From NCBI RefSeq assembly GCF_029024965.1, contig NZ_CP118982.1:744001-808000 (forward strand): a stretch of DNA of 64,000 bases. The letters run 5' to 3'. The notes beneath the pieces are model-generated. The model saw only the letters and a program-made list of their open reading frames with translations, did no database searches and was not told the origin of the DNA. The stretch comes from Staphylococcus equorum. GTDB taxonomy: Bacteria > Bacillota > Bacilli > Staphylococcales > Staphylococcaceae. Numbering within the stretch: position 1 is the stretch's first letter; the number at the start of each line of letters is the position of its first letter. This document shows positions 27,411 through 35,809 of the stretch, piece after piece. Both the position numbers and the translations under genes were made by a program.

Positions 27411-30400
27411 ATGATAAAAAAATTATTACAGTTTTCATTAGGAAATAAATTTGCAATCTTCTTAATGGTCTTGTTAGTTATATTAGCTGGCATATACTCG
27501 AGTTCTAAAATGAAACTCGAACTATTACCAGATGCCGAACCACCTATAATTACAATACAAACAGCATTACCGGGTGCAACCCCAGAAACAGTAAAGGAAG
27601 ACATTAGCGATAAAATAGATAGTCAAGTTAGGTCTATGTCTGATGTTAAAAGCGTAAGCGCTCAATCTATACAAAATGCTTCAATGGTATCTGTAGAATA
27701 TGAAGAAACTGCAGATATGGATAAAGCGGAAAATGATTTGCAGAAAGAAATCGATAAGATTAAATTTGATGAAGAGGTTGAGGAACCGGAACTGACAAGA
27801 AGTTCAATGGATGCATTTCCTATCGTAGCTTATTCATTTAGTAATAAGGAAGATAACCTCAAAGATACGACAAATAAAATTAACAACGAACTGATCCCAC
27901 GTTTAGAAACAATTGAAGGCATACAAACTGCACAACTTAACGGTCAAACGTCACGAGAAGTATCTGTGAAGTTTGATCAAGATAAATTACAAGAAAGTGG
28001 TTTAAGTGCAGAAAGTGTTCAACAATTTCTAAAGAGTGCTACAAGTGAAACGCCACTCGGATTATTCCAATTTGATAAGACAGAAAAATCTGTTGTTATC
28101 GATGGTCAATTCACATCGGTAGATGCATTGAAAGATTTAGAAATCCCACTAACTGCAGGTGCTGGCTCTAGCACTCAAGGACAAAGTGCAAGTGGTTCAA
28201 CTCAACAAGGCGCAGCACAAAGTCAAGATGGTTCGGGAGCTTCTTCGCAAGGTTCAGCAATGCAAGGTGCTGGAGCAAGTAGTAGCTCAGGTGGAGCAAG
28301 CGTACCATCAGTAAAATTAGATGATATTGCTGATGTCTCTGTAGGCGATGTACGTGAGTCTATTTCCAAAACAAATGGTAAAGATGCGGTGAATGTACAG
28401 GTTACTAAATCACAAGATGCTAACACTGTAAAAGTAGCCAAAGATACTAAAAATGAAATTGATAAATTTGTTAAAGAAAATCCTGATGTCACTTCAACTA
28501 AAGTCATGGATACAGCGAAACCTATACAAGATTCTCTTTACACTATGATTGAAAAAGCAGCTTTAGGTACAATGGTGGCGATTATCGTAATCTTGTTATT
28601 CTTAAGAAACATAAGAACGACTGCAATTTCAATTTTATCCATACCAATGTCTATCTTAATAGCGATGGTGGCATTGAAATTATCAGATGTTTCATTAAAT
28701 ATTCTTACTTTAGGCGCATTAACCGTTGCTATAGGACGTGTGATTGATGACTCTATCGTAGTAGTAGAAAATATATACCGACGATTATCAGATAAGGAAG
28801 AGCAATTAAGCGGAGATAAATTAGTTATAAGTGCTACAAGTGAAGTATTCAAACCAATTTTATCATCTACTATAGTGACAATTATTGTATTCTTGCCACT
28901 AGTCTTTGTAACAGGTTCAGTAGGGCAAATGTTTAGACCATTTGCACTTGCAATTGCTTTTAGTTTATTAGCGTCACTTCTTGTTTCTGTAACAATTGTT
29001 CCAGCATTAAGTGCAACGTTCTTTAAAAAAGGAATCAAACAACATAAAGAAAAGAAACTAGGTTTGATAGGTAGTAATTACAAAAAAGTATTAAATTGGT
29101 CATTAAACCATAAATGGATTGTTATTATTATTAGTACAATCATTTTGATAGCAAGTATAGGGCTAGGTGCTGCTAAACTTGGTACAAGTTTCATTTCCAC
29201 AGGTGAAGATAAGTATATGACACTTACATATACACCAGAACCTGGTGAAACTGAAGAAGGCGTTTTGAATCATGCGGAAGAAGTACAGAAATATTTAAAT
29301 AAAAAAGATAAAGTAAATACTGTTCAATATTCAGTTGGTGGTGCGACGCCAACTGACCCTACTGGAAGTTCAAACAGCATGGCGATAATGGTGGAATATG
29401 ATTCTAACACACCAAATTTTGACGAAGAACCAGATAAAGTGCTCAGTCATATTGAAAAATATAAACACCCTGGTGATTGGGGTAATCAAGATATGGGTAC
29501 TGGCACAGACAACAAAGCATTAGAAATTGCAGTTACAGGTCCATCATTAGATTCGATAGAAGGAACCGTAAAAAAAGTTGAAGACGAAATGAAAGATATT
29601 AAAGGATTAGCTAATGTTAAGTCAGACTTATCACAAACTTATGAGCAATATAATATCAAAGTCGATCAAAATAAAGCTTCAAGCTATGGTTTGTCAGCTT
29701 CGCAATTAGCAATGACATTAAATCAAAATACACCTGAACAAACGGTTACGACTGTTAAAGAAAAAGGTAAATCCATAGATGTAAAAGTTAAAGAAGACAA
29801 AGATAAAAACTGGACAGAAGAAAAATTAGAAAGCACAGAAGTACAAACACCAACTGGTCAATCTATTGAGTTAAGCGAGATTGCCGATTTAGAAAAATCA
29901 TCCACACCTAATAAAATAGAAACAGAAGCGGGTGATTACACTGCAACAGTTTCTACAAAAGTAACAAACGATGATGTCGGTGGTATGGCTCAAAAAGTAA
30001 TATCTAAAGTGAACGATATAGATAAACCAAATAACGTAGAAACTAAAGTAGGAGGGGCTAATGAAGATATAAGCAAAGCTATTTCTCAATTGGTGCTAGC
30101 AATGATAGCAGCAATAATAATTGTTTATTTAGTGCTTGTTCTTACGTTTAAAGGTGCGCTTGCACCATTTACAATTCTATTCTCTCTTCCATATACTGTA
30201 ATAGGTGTAGTAATCGCACTTGTCTTAACTGGCGAAACAATATCAGTACCAAGTATGATAGGCATGCTTATGCTGATTGGTATCGTAGTCACAAACGCGA
30301 TTGTGCTAGTAGATAGAGTTATTAATAAAGAAAAACAAGGTCTGGAAATGAAAGACGCATTATTAGAAGCTGGTGGTACGCGTATTAGACCAATTCTTAT

Positions 30401-30605
30401 GACAGCTATAGCTACAATTGGTGCACTATTACCAATGTTGTTTGGTGAAGACAGCTCAATTATTATTTCAAAAGGTATGGCAGCGACAGTTATAGGTGGG
30501 TTAATTTCTTCTACATTATTAACGCTAATTGTAGTACCTGTTATTTACGAAATACTATTTAGTTTGAAAGATAAAATTATAAATAAACGTAACAAGAAAA
30601 AGTAA
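27411..30605 (+). CDS. RND-family (AcrB/HAE1-like) efflux permease
   Basis: A 1064-residue RND transporter with the duplicated layout of one helix, a large outer loop, then five helices. The proton-relay helix keeps the Asp pair in GRVIDDSIVVVEN. The second half has GIVVTNAIVLVDRV where AcrB has a lysine, as is common in Firmicute homologues such as SwrC. Residues ~249-297 form a Ser/Gly/Gln-rich linker inserted in the first outer loop. ATG 27411 has AGAGGAG 9 nt upstream; an earlier in-frame ATG (27384) lacks one. No adaptor protein gene adjoins. S. aureus has the same gene after fmhB. Substrate unknown; lipids or drugs are typical. Confidence 0.9.
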   Translation: MIKKLLQFSLGNKFAIFLMVLLVILAGIYSSSKMKLELLPDAEPPIITIQTALPGATPETVKEDISDKIDSQVRSMSDVKSVSAQSIQNASMVSVEYEETADMDKAENDLQKEIDKIKFDEEVEEPELTRSSMDAFPIVAYSFSNKEDNLKDTTNKINNELIPRLETIEGIQTAQLNGQTSREVSVKFDQDKLQESGLSAESVQQFLKSATSETPLGLFQFDKTEKSVVIDGQFTSVDALKDLEIPLTAGAGSSTQGQSASGSTQQGAAQSQDGSGASSQGSAMQGAGASSSSGGASVPSVKLDDIADVSVGDVRESISKTNGKDAVNVQVTKSQDANTVKVAKDTKNEIDKFVKENPDVTSTKVMDTAKPIQDSLYTMIEKAALGTMVAIIVILLFLRNIRTTAISILSIPMSILIAMVALKLSDVSLNILTLGALTVAIGRVIDDSIVVVENIYRRLSDKEEQLSGDKLVISATSEVFKPILSSTIVTIIVFLPLVFVTGSVGQMFRPFALAIAFSLLASLLVSVTIVPALSATFFKKGIKQHKEKKLGLIGSNYKKVLNWSLNHKWIVIIISTIILIASIGLGAAKLGTSFISTGEDKYMTLTYTPEPGETEEGVLNHAEEVQKYLNKKDKVNTVQYSVGGATPTDPTGSSNSMAIMVEYDSNTPNFDEEPDKVLSHIEKYKHPGDWGNQDMGTGTDNKALEIAVTGPSLDSIEGTVKKVEDEMKDIKGLANVKSDLSQTYEQYNIKVDQNKASSYGLSASQLAMTLNQNTPEQTVTTVKEKGKSIDVKVKEDKDKNWTEEKLESTEVQTPTGQSIELSEIADLEKSSTPNKIETEAGDYTATVSTKVTNDDVGGMAQKVISKVNDIDKPNNVETKVGGANEDISKAISQLVLAMIAAIIIVYLVLVLTFKGALAPFTILFSLPYTVIGVVIALVLTGETISVPSMIGMLMLIGIVVTNAIVLVDRVINKEKQGLEMKDALLEAGGTRIRPILMTAIATIGALLPMLFGEDSSIIISKGMAATVIGGLISSTLLTLIVVPVIYEILFSLKDKIINKRNKKK

Positions 30606-30650
30606 AAAATAGGTAACTCATATTAGGATGTATTAATAAATGCCTACAGA

Positions 30651-30692
30651 AAAACTGCTTACACAGTATTATATGTGTAAGCAGTTTTATTT
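30651..30692 (+). terminator. Terminator after the RND permease gene
   Basis: AAAACTGCTTACACA/TGTGTAAGCAGTTTT forms a perfect 15-bp stem followed by T-rich sequence. Confidence 0.87.
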
Positions 30693-30784
30693 GTCATTAT
30701 ATAGAAAAGATACAGAATAAATCATTTGTTTTCTTAGAGCTTATCTTGTCAGTTAACTGAAAATAATGCACTACGCAAAAAAAA

Positions 30785-30817
30785 GAGTATTGAAATAGGC
30801 AACTACTTCAATACTCA
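30785..30817 (-). terminator. Terminator of the 105-residue membrane protein gene
   Basis: GAGTATTGAA pairs with TTCAATACTC, with a T run on the minus strand (A run 30774-30784 on the plus strand). Confidence 0.75.
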
Positions 30818-30829
30818 ATATTTAAATAA

Positions 30830-31147
30830 TTAATATAATACTAATACTAAAATAGCGTATACCACAAATAGTAAAATTGTAATTATATTTAAGATTTGAA
30901 CGGCTTTAGAATCTTTTTTACCGTTTTTAAATGCTGTAATTTCTACATTGCCAATGATAAGTAATAGTACGATGAACACCCACCAGTTTACTGCAGGGAA
31001 GGATAATGTTGTAATTGCTACAACAAATAATAAGAGCAAGGCCATAATAATACGTAAAATGCGTGTAATGATTGTTGGCATTTTAAATACACTGATGTAG
31101 CTTACTATAAGATATAATATTGGTAAAAAGATAAGGTACAGTTGCAT
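30830..31147 (-). CDS. Small membrane protein (105 residues)
   Basis: Four hydrophobic helices (LIFLPILYLIVSYI, IIMALLLLFVVAITTL, WWVFIVLLLIIGNV, ILNIITILLFVVYAILVLVLY) and one short Lys-rich cytoplasmic loop (FKNGKKDSK). SD AGAAAGGATG precedes the ATG on the minus strand. The family is not recognised. It lies 64 bp downstream of a small coiled-coil ORF on the same strand, possibly one transcript. Confidence 0.65.
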   Translation of the reverse strand: MQLYLIFLPILYLIVSYISVFKMPTIITRILRIIMALLLLFVVAITTLSFPAVNWWVFIVLLLIIGNVEITAFKNGKKDSKAVQILNIITILLFVVYAILVLVLY

Positions 31148-31211
31148 TGAATTACATCCTTTCTATGTATGCACTTAATCTTAGCACGTAAAAAATTGAT
31201 TTACTAGGATG

Positions 31212-31388
31212 TTATTTACGTTCTTTTTGACTAATTTCTGAACGAACAGATGCAATTTCTTTTTCTATGTCTTCAAGTTGTCGTAATAATGGGTCAACTT
31301 GTTGATTGACGGACTCTCTTTTTTCAAGGTCACCTTGTAGTCTCACATAATCATATTTTAGTTCAGCTAATTTTTCTTTTAAATCCAT
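31212..31388 (-). CDS. Small Glu/Lys-rich coiled-coil protein (58 residues)
   Basis: An ORF of 58 codons beginning MDLKEKLAELKYDYVRLQGD and ending EISQKERK. AAAGGAGTG lies about 7 nt before the ATG on the minus strand, a strong SD. Leucines and isoleucines are spaced in heptad fashion through most of the length, predicting a cytosolic coiled coil. I recall small staphylococcal proteins of this kind but cannot name a function. It precedes the 105-residue membrane protein gene on the same strand and may be cotranscribed. Confidence 0.75.
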   Translation of the reverse strand: MDLKEKLAELKYDYVRLQGDLEKRESVNQQVDPLLRQLEDIEKEIASVRSEISQKERK

Positions 31389-31537
31389 TTTTACACACTC
31401 CTTTTGTATGCGGCACTAACCACACTATTTTAGTTTAAATTATAACATGAAATTGAAAGCTTCTAAAATAACCGAGTTATATGTTAAAGTATGAAAATGG
31501 AATGAAAACGAAAAGATGTAACGAAAGAAGGTTTATT

Positions 31538-32446
31538 GTGACCCAACAATTTATCATAATTATTTTACTTATTGCATTAGGTTATGCACTTAAAAGAATT
31601 AATTACTTTAAGGCAAACGACAGCCAAGTCTTTGCAACATTAGTTCTAAATGTCACATTGCCTTCGCTCGTGATAGTTAATTTAAACGAAGCAGATTTAG
31701 ATTTATCTCTTTCTGTCTTACCTATACTGATGATTTTATATGGTGTTTTAACAAAATTAATCATGGTATGGTTCTTTATGAAATATGATAATCAAATACG
31801 AGGGACAACTGGTATGATGATGGCTTCACTCAATATAGGCTTATTTGCATATCCACTAGTAGAAGCCATATGGCCAAATACTGGTATGATTTATTTTGGT
31901 ATGGTAGATATTGGTGGCGCAATTATTATGTTTGGGGTTACTTACTTTGTAGGAAGCTATTTTAGTAGTTCAGGTGATAGTTTTGACTTTAAATATTTAG
32001 CGAAAAATCTTCTTAAATCAGTACCGTTAATGACATATATCATCATGTTTATTTTAAATATGCTAAATATTCATTTTCCAGATCCAGTAATTGATTTCTT
32101 CTCTGTACTATCAGGGGCTAATATGCCATTATCGATGATCTTGATAGGGTTAATGTTGAATTTTAGTATAGATAAACGCTTTTTACCAATTGCGATGAAG
32201 TACATTTTATTACATTATGGTCTAGGTGTTATCGCTGGCTTACTCGTATATTTCTTTTTACCAGTTGATGATCAAATGGTAAAAACTACACTACAGGTTG
32301 CATGGTTATTACCCGTAGGTGTAGCCATCATACCTTATGCAATTCAATTTAAATATAAGACATTACCACTGGTAGGTATGGTCACCAATTTAACGATTGT
32401 TATTAGTATAATTATATTATACATTTACCAAGCTTTATTTGTATAA
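31538..32446 (+). CDS. AEC-family (auxin efflux carrier/malate permease-like) transporter
   Basis: A 302-residue transporter with about ten membrane helices and the family-typical VLNVTLPSLVIVNL near residue 38 and SGANMPLSMILIGLML near residue 195. AEC members export or import organic anions such as malate. I chose GTG 31538, 6 nt behind GAAAGAAGG; an in-frame ATG at 31481 would add a charged N-terminus without an SD. No adjacent metabolic gene hints at the substrate. Confidence 0.85.
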   Translation: MTQQFIIIILLIALGYALKRINYFKANDSQVFATLVLNVTLPSLVIVNLNEADLDLSLSVLPILMILYGVLTKLIMVWFFMKYDNQIRGTTGMMMASLNIGLFAYPLVEAIWPNTGMIYFGMVDIGGAIIMFGVTYFVGSYFSSSGDSFDFKYLAKNLLKSVPLMTYIIMFILNMLNIHFPDPVIDFFSVLSGANMPLSMILIGLMLNFSIDKRFLPIAMKYILLHYGLGVIAGLLVYFFLPVDDQMVKTTLQVAWLLPVGVAIIPYAIQFKYKTLPLVGMVTNLTIVISIIILYIYQALFV

Positions 32447-32450
32447 GTGA

Positions 32451-32675
32451 AGGGGAGGAATCTCATTTTTCTGAAAATATTTCAGCGTATGAGCCGAGTC
32501 CCACAAGGCTGACTAGAAAATGCAATGCAAAAGCTAAAGTTCATGTATAAGAACTACTTGTCTTCATAAACGAAGTAGTAGTTGTTTAAAAGCTTGATAT
32601 AAGTACATTTTCAATTCAGTCATCCACTGCCAATATAATAATTGAGACTGAGACATGTATTTTGTCTCAGTCTCA
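32451..32675 (-). repeat. Dispersed intergenic repeat, full-length copy B (inverted relative to copy A)
   Basis: Read on the minus strand, this ~225-bp element matches the plus-strand element at 54573-54800 in order: GACAAAATACATGTCTCA, AATTATTATATTGGCAGTG, ACTGAAAATG-type block, TTTAAA.AACTAC, TTTATGAAGA, AGTAGTTCTTAT, CATTTTCTAGTC, GGGACT.GGCTCAT. One end carries the hairpin TGAGACTGAGACA/TGTCTCAGTCTCA. It fills the gap between the convergent AEC gene and gdh. No ORF is seen in it. Confidence 0.85.
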
Positions 32676-32681
32676 CCTAGG

Positions 32682-32711
32682 GCACGCTTGTTATTTACAA
32701 GTGTGCTTTTT
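32682..32711 (+). terminator. Terminator downstream of the AEC transporter gene
   Basis: GCACGCTTG/CAAGTGTGC stem with 7-nt loop and five T residues, just outside repeat copy B. Confidence 0.75.
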
Positions 32712-32749
32712 GCTGGCGCTAATGATTGCTCACTAGATTAAATGTTAGT

Positions 32750-33541
32750 TTAACCTTTACCACCCATAAATGCAGGATAATTTGTCATACCACCATCGAC
32801 ATATATTGTTGTGCCATGAATATAATCCGCTAAGTCAGAAGCTAAAAATCTTGCGACGTTAGCAACTTGACTAGCTTCGCCAATGATTTTAGATGGGATC
32901 ATTTCTAATGTTTCTTCACGTGTTGTTGGATCAGAGAATTTTTCTTTCGTGTGTTCAGTAACGATAGCTCCCGGTGAAATATTATTAATACGAATACCAT
33001 ATTGTGCATATTCCATCGACATTGTTTCCATCATTAATTTTAATCCGCCTTTACTTGCTGCGTAGTTTACATAGTTTGGCCATGGAATTTTATCATGAAC
33101 ACTTGACGTGTTGATAATTACACCTTTTTTATCTTCTTTTAAAAATTGGTTTATAGCTGTTTTTGAGCCTATAAATGCACCAGTCAAATTGACGTCAATT
33201 ACTTTTTGCCATTCTTCTAAAGGCATTTCATGTGTAGAAATCGGTTTTTCAAATCCAGCGTTATTAATTAAGATATCGAGTGTACCAAATTGATCTACAG
33301 CAGATTGAATTAAACGTTCTACATCATCTTCTTCTGATATGTCAGCTTGTACCTTGATTGCCTTGCCGCCTGCATCTTCAATTAATCTAATAGTTTGAGA
33401 TACAACTTCTAAATGGCGTTCTGAGCGATAATTTATAACGACGTTGGCTTTTTCATCACCAAACTGTTCTGCCATAGCTTTTCCAATACCGCTACCAGCA
33501 CCTGTAATCACTACAACTTTACCTTCTAAGTCTTTAAACAT
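32750..33541 (-). CDS. gdh: Glucose 1-dehydrogenase (SDR family)
   Basis: A 263-residue short-chain dehydrogenase. NAD(P)-binding TGAGSGIGKAMAEQFG (residues ~13-28), structural NNAGF, catalytic Ser in NTSSVH and YAASK as YxxxK. SNYRSERH after the second strand suggests NADP tolerance. High similarity to Bacillus-type glucose dehydrogenases and the upstream glcU gene support oxidation of free intracellular glucose to gluconolactone. ATG 33541 has AGGAGG upstream on the minus strand; the reading frame continues further but without an SD. Confidence 0.88.
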   Translation of the reverse strand: MFKDLEGKVVVITGAGSGIGKAMAEQFGDEKANVVINYRSERHLEVVSQTIRLIEDAGGKAIKVQADISEEDDVERLIQSAVDQFGTLDILINNAGFEKPISTHEMPLEEWQKVIDVNLTGAFIGSKTAINQFLKEDKKGVIINTSSVHDKIPWPNYVNYAASKGGLKLMMETMSMEYAQYGIRINNISPGAIVTEHTKEKFSDPTTREETLEMIPSKIIGEASQVANVARFLASDLADYIHGTTIYVDGGMTNYPAFMGGKG

Positions 33542-33566
33542 AATGTATGACGCCTCCTTGATAGTA

Positions 33567-33636
33567 ATAGTATAAAACAAAAAGTTTAAGACAAATATTA
33601 AATGATTAGAGGTGAAAGTCACTAATCATTTAATAT
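33567..33636 (-). promoter_or_regulatory. Intercistronic hairpin and possible internal promoter between glcU and gdh
   Basis: A perfect 15-bp stem (33595-33609 with 33622-33636, core AAATGATTAG/CTAATCATTT) lies in the 170-bp gap and lacks a good T run, so it may be an attenuator or mRNA-processing site. Below it on the minus strand, TTGTCT (33594-33589) and TACTAT (33572-33567), 16 bp apart, could give gdh its own promoter. Confidence 0.4.
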
Positions 33637-33711
33637 GCAATGAAAAATTGTCGTTGCCTTAAACTTAATGTTGTTTATCTATTTGTAATACATGATATTT
33701 GATTGTTAATG

Positions 33712-34569
33712 TTAACCTTTAATATTTCCGAGTACAAAGGCAGCAATGACAATGAGAACAATACCAGCCCATATGCCAGTCATTTGACGTTTGTCTTTAC
33801 GCTCACCTAATAGGAAAATACCGCCAAGTGTAGATACGATGACTAATAATTGGGATAATGAAAAACTTGTTGCTACACCGACTTTGGGTTGTGAATAGAA
33901 CATAAATAAATTACCTATCCCCCAAATAACACCTGGAATTAAATTCCATACAGTACTTTTTATTGATGTTTCGTGTTTAGCTGATAGAATTAAGCCACCA
34001 ATCGCCATACCTATAGATTGGAAGAAAAGGGCATTCATTCCATCTACACCGAAGATTTGAGCTATAACTACATACACGACGTAACCTACAGTAGAAATTA
34101 ATAAGATAGGCATTGCTTTACCAAAGTTTTTCGTGCTTTCTGATGCTTCATTTTTGCCTTTAATAGACGTTATAGCAATACCAATAACGAGTAATACCAT
34201 AGCGAGTAGGCCTAGTGTAACTTGAGTACCAGTACTCCATTCACCTAAAAATACAGCACTAAATAATGTTGTACCTACTAATTGTAAACCAGTAGAGATA
34301 GGCATTGTTTTAGACACACCAATTAAACTAATTGATTTCAATTGGTAGCCTTGACCAAGTGCCCAAAAAGCACCTGAAATTAAACCGACAATAATAATAG
34401 TGGGGTCACCAAATTCAGCATTGCCAGTTAATAATAAAATAATACCAATGATTAATGCACCAAATGTAGTACCTCTAATTTGGTTATAAGGGCCACCACC
34501 AACAAGCACATTAATTAAAACAACACTTCCCCAAAATAACGCGGGTAAAAGGGCAATTAATATATCCAT
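33712..34569 (-). CDS. glcU: Glucose uptake protein GlcU (GRP family)
   Basis: A 285-residue permease with about ten hydrophobic helices of the glucose/ribose porter family. Typical segments are [30 protein letters not shown] at the N-terminus and [31 protein letters not shown] near residue 220. GlcU brings in non-phosphorylated glucose independently of the PTS; in S. xylosus glcU is followed by gdh, exactly as here. ATG 34569 has only a weak SD (GAAGATAAAG). Confidence 0.9.
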   Translation of the reverse strand: MDILIALLPALFWGSVVLINVLVGGGPYNQIRGTTFGALIIGIILLLTGNAEFGDPTIIIVGLISGAFWALGQGYQLKSISLIGVSKTMPISTGLQLVGTTLFSAVFLGEWSTGTQVTLGLLAMVLLVIGIAITSIKGKNEASESTKNFGKAMPILLISTVGYVVYVVIAQIFGVDGMNALFFQSIGMAIGGLILSAKHETSIKSTVWNLIPGVIWGIGNLFMFYSQPKVGVATSFSLSQLLVIVSTLGGIFLLGERKDKRQMTGIWAGIVLIVIAAFVLGNIKG

Positions 34570-34764
34570 ACTTTATCTTCACTCACTCTCTATTTAAATA
34601 ATACTTTCCTTTCAAAATAACTATCTTAGATTGCCCTTGTATGATATTTTAAAGCAAAATATTAATATAGTAAAAAATATTAGATTATATACAAAATTAT
34701 TTTACATCATTGTGAAATATGATGGGTAACTGTTTTGAGTATTTTTAATAAGAATAATTAAAAT

Positions 34765-34801
34765 AAGCTTAAAATTTGGTTGGATGCCAAATTTTAAGCT
34801 T
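34765..34801 (-). terminator. Terminator of the 289-residue GNAT gene
   Basis: A perfect 15-bp stem AAGCTTAAAATTTGG/CCAAATTTTAAGCTT is followed on the minus strand by T-rich ATTTTAATTATT. Confidence 0.72.
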
Positions 34802-34817
34802 ATAAAGGTATAACGAA

Positions 34818-35687
34818 TTAAATATGAGCAGCGACGTATTTAAATTTTTTATATTCATAATTGATATTAAAACCTAGCTCATTAAAACGTTCAACGAGTG
34901 TCGTGTTTTTACTACGTATTTTGAAAAAAACTTTTTCTATATCGTGATTAGTAAACGCGATGTGTATAGCGTGTGATAGTAAATCAAATGCTATGCCTTT
35001 AAGTCTATAATCAGAGTGTGAAGAAAAATATTTAATTTCTGCCTTATGACTATTTTCGAAAATTTGAAGGTAGAGATAACCTTTCAGTAGTCCCTCAGAC
35101 ATAAAGATAAATAGGCGATGATGCTCATCTAGTGATTCAACAATTTCATCTGCAGTCATTACATCATGTTTAAATGTGTGTTCGTGCAATTTACTAAATA
35201 AACGATAGTAAGCTGGCTGATATTCAGTGATGTTTTGTGCGTGCTCAATTTCACCAATATCTTGTGATGCTACTAAATAATAATCTGTAAAACTATAAGA
35301 AGATTGGATAGTTTTCATAAAATCTAAATAAATTTGTTCTGTTTCTTCAAAAGAAAAGTTGAAACTTGTAGACTCAGATTTGCTTTGTGCTAAGGTTTCA
35401 AATAAGTCTTGAAAAGCTGAAACTGATGGTAAAACTGATTTATTCACGAAAGGACCAAGAACTTTATATTTATTTTGTTCATATTGAAAGGCTGAAATTA
35501 GCATAATGATTTGGTCTTGATCATTTATTTGTGCATAGACGCCTGGATCTTCAATCAGTTGTTTTATGTTAGTTGTAATGTTTTTATGTGCTGGTGGTAA
35601 TTTGTATAAATAAGAAGCTGAGCGATAATCTGCGTTAATTATAAATTGCTCTATCTGGTCATAGTCGTTTAATTTGATAGTTTTCAT
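34818..35687 (-). CDS. GNAT family N-acetyltransferase (two-domain)
   Basis: A 289-residue protein with a clear GNAT domain in its C-terminal ~120 residues: EIKYFSSHSDYRLKGIAFDLLSHAI contains the acetyl-CoA loop (R-L-K-G-I-A), then KVFFKIRSKNTTLVERFNELGFNINYEYKKF. The N-terminal half may be a degenerate GNAT repeat or an acceptor-binding domain. SD GGAGGT before the ATG. It is divergent from topB with a 122-bp gap. Acceptor unknown. Confidence 0.78.
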   Translation of the reverse strand: MKTIKLNDYDQIEQFIINADYRSASYLYKLPPAHKNITTNIKQLIEDPGVYAQINDQDQIIMLISAFQYEQNKYKVLGPFVNKSVLPSVSAFQDLFETLAQSKSESTSFNFSFEETEQIYLDFMKTIQSSYSFTDYYLVASQDIGEIEHAQNITEYQPAYYRLFSKLHEHTFKHDVMTADEIVESLDEHHRLFIFMSEGLLKGYLYLQIFENSHKAEIKYFSSHSDYRLKGIAFDLLSHAIHIAFTNHDIEKVFFKIRSKNTTLVERFNELGFNINYEYKKFKYVAAHI

Positions 35688-35809
35688 AAAATACCTCCGT
35701 CTGTAAACTATTTAAGTTAATTATAGGAACTTTTTGAAATAAATGGAAGTTTCGATGTGCTATATACATGTTACAATAAATATTATATTGAAATTGAAAG
35801 GGCGAAATT

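Noticed and set aside
28538..29038. 166-codon open frame antisense to the RND permease
   Set aside because: It has no SD, opposes a clearly conserved gene and has a composition explained by the sense codons. A shadow frame.
32451..32675. Repeat copy B considered as a small RNA gene or IS remnant
   Set aside because: No promoter, transposase fragment or obvious target duplication is visible. I keep it only as a repeat.
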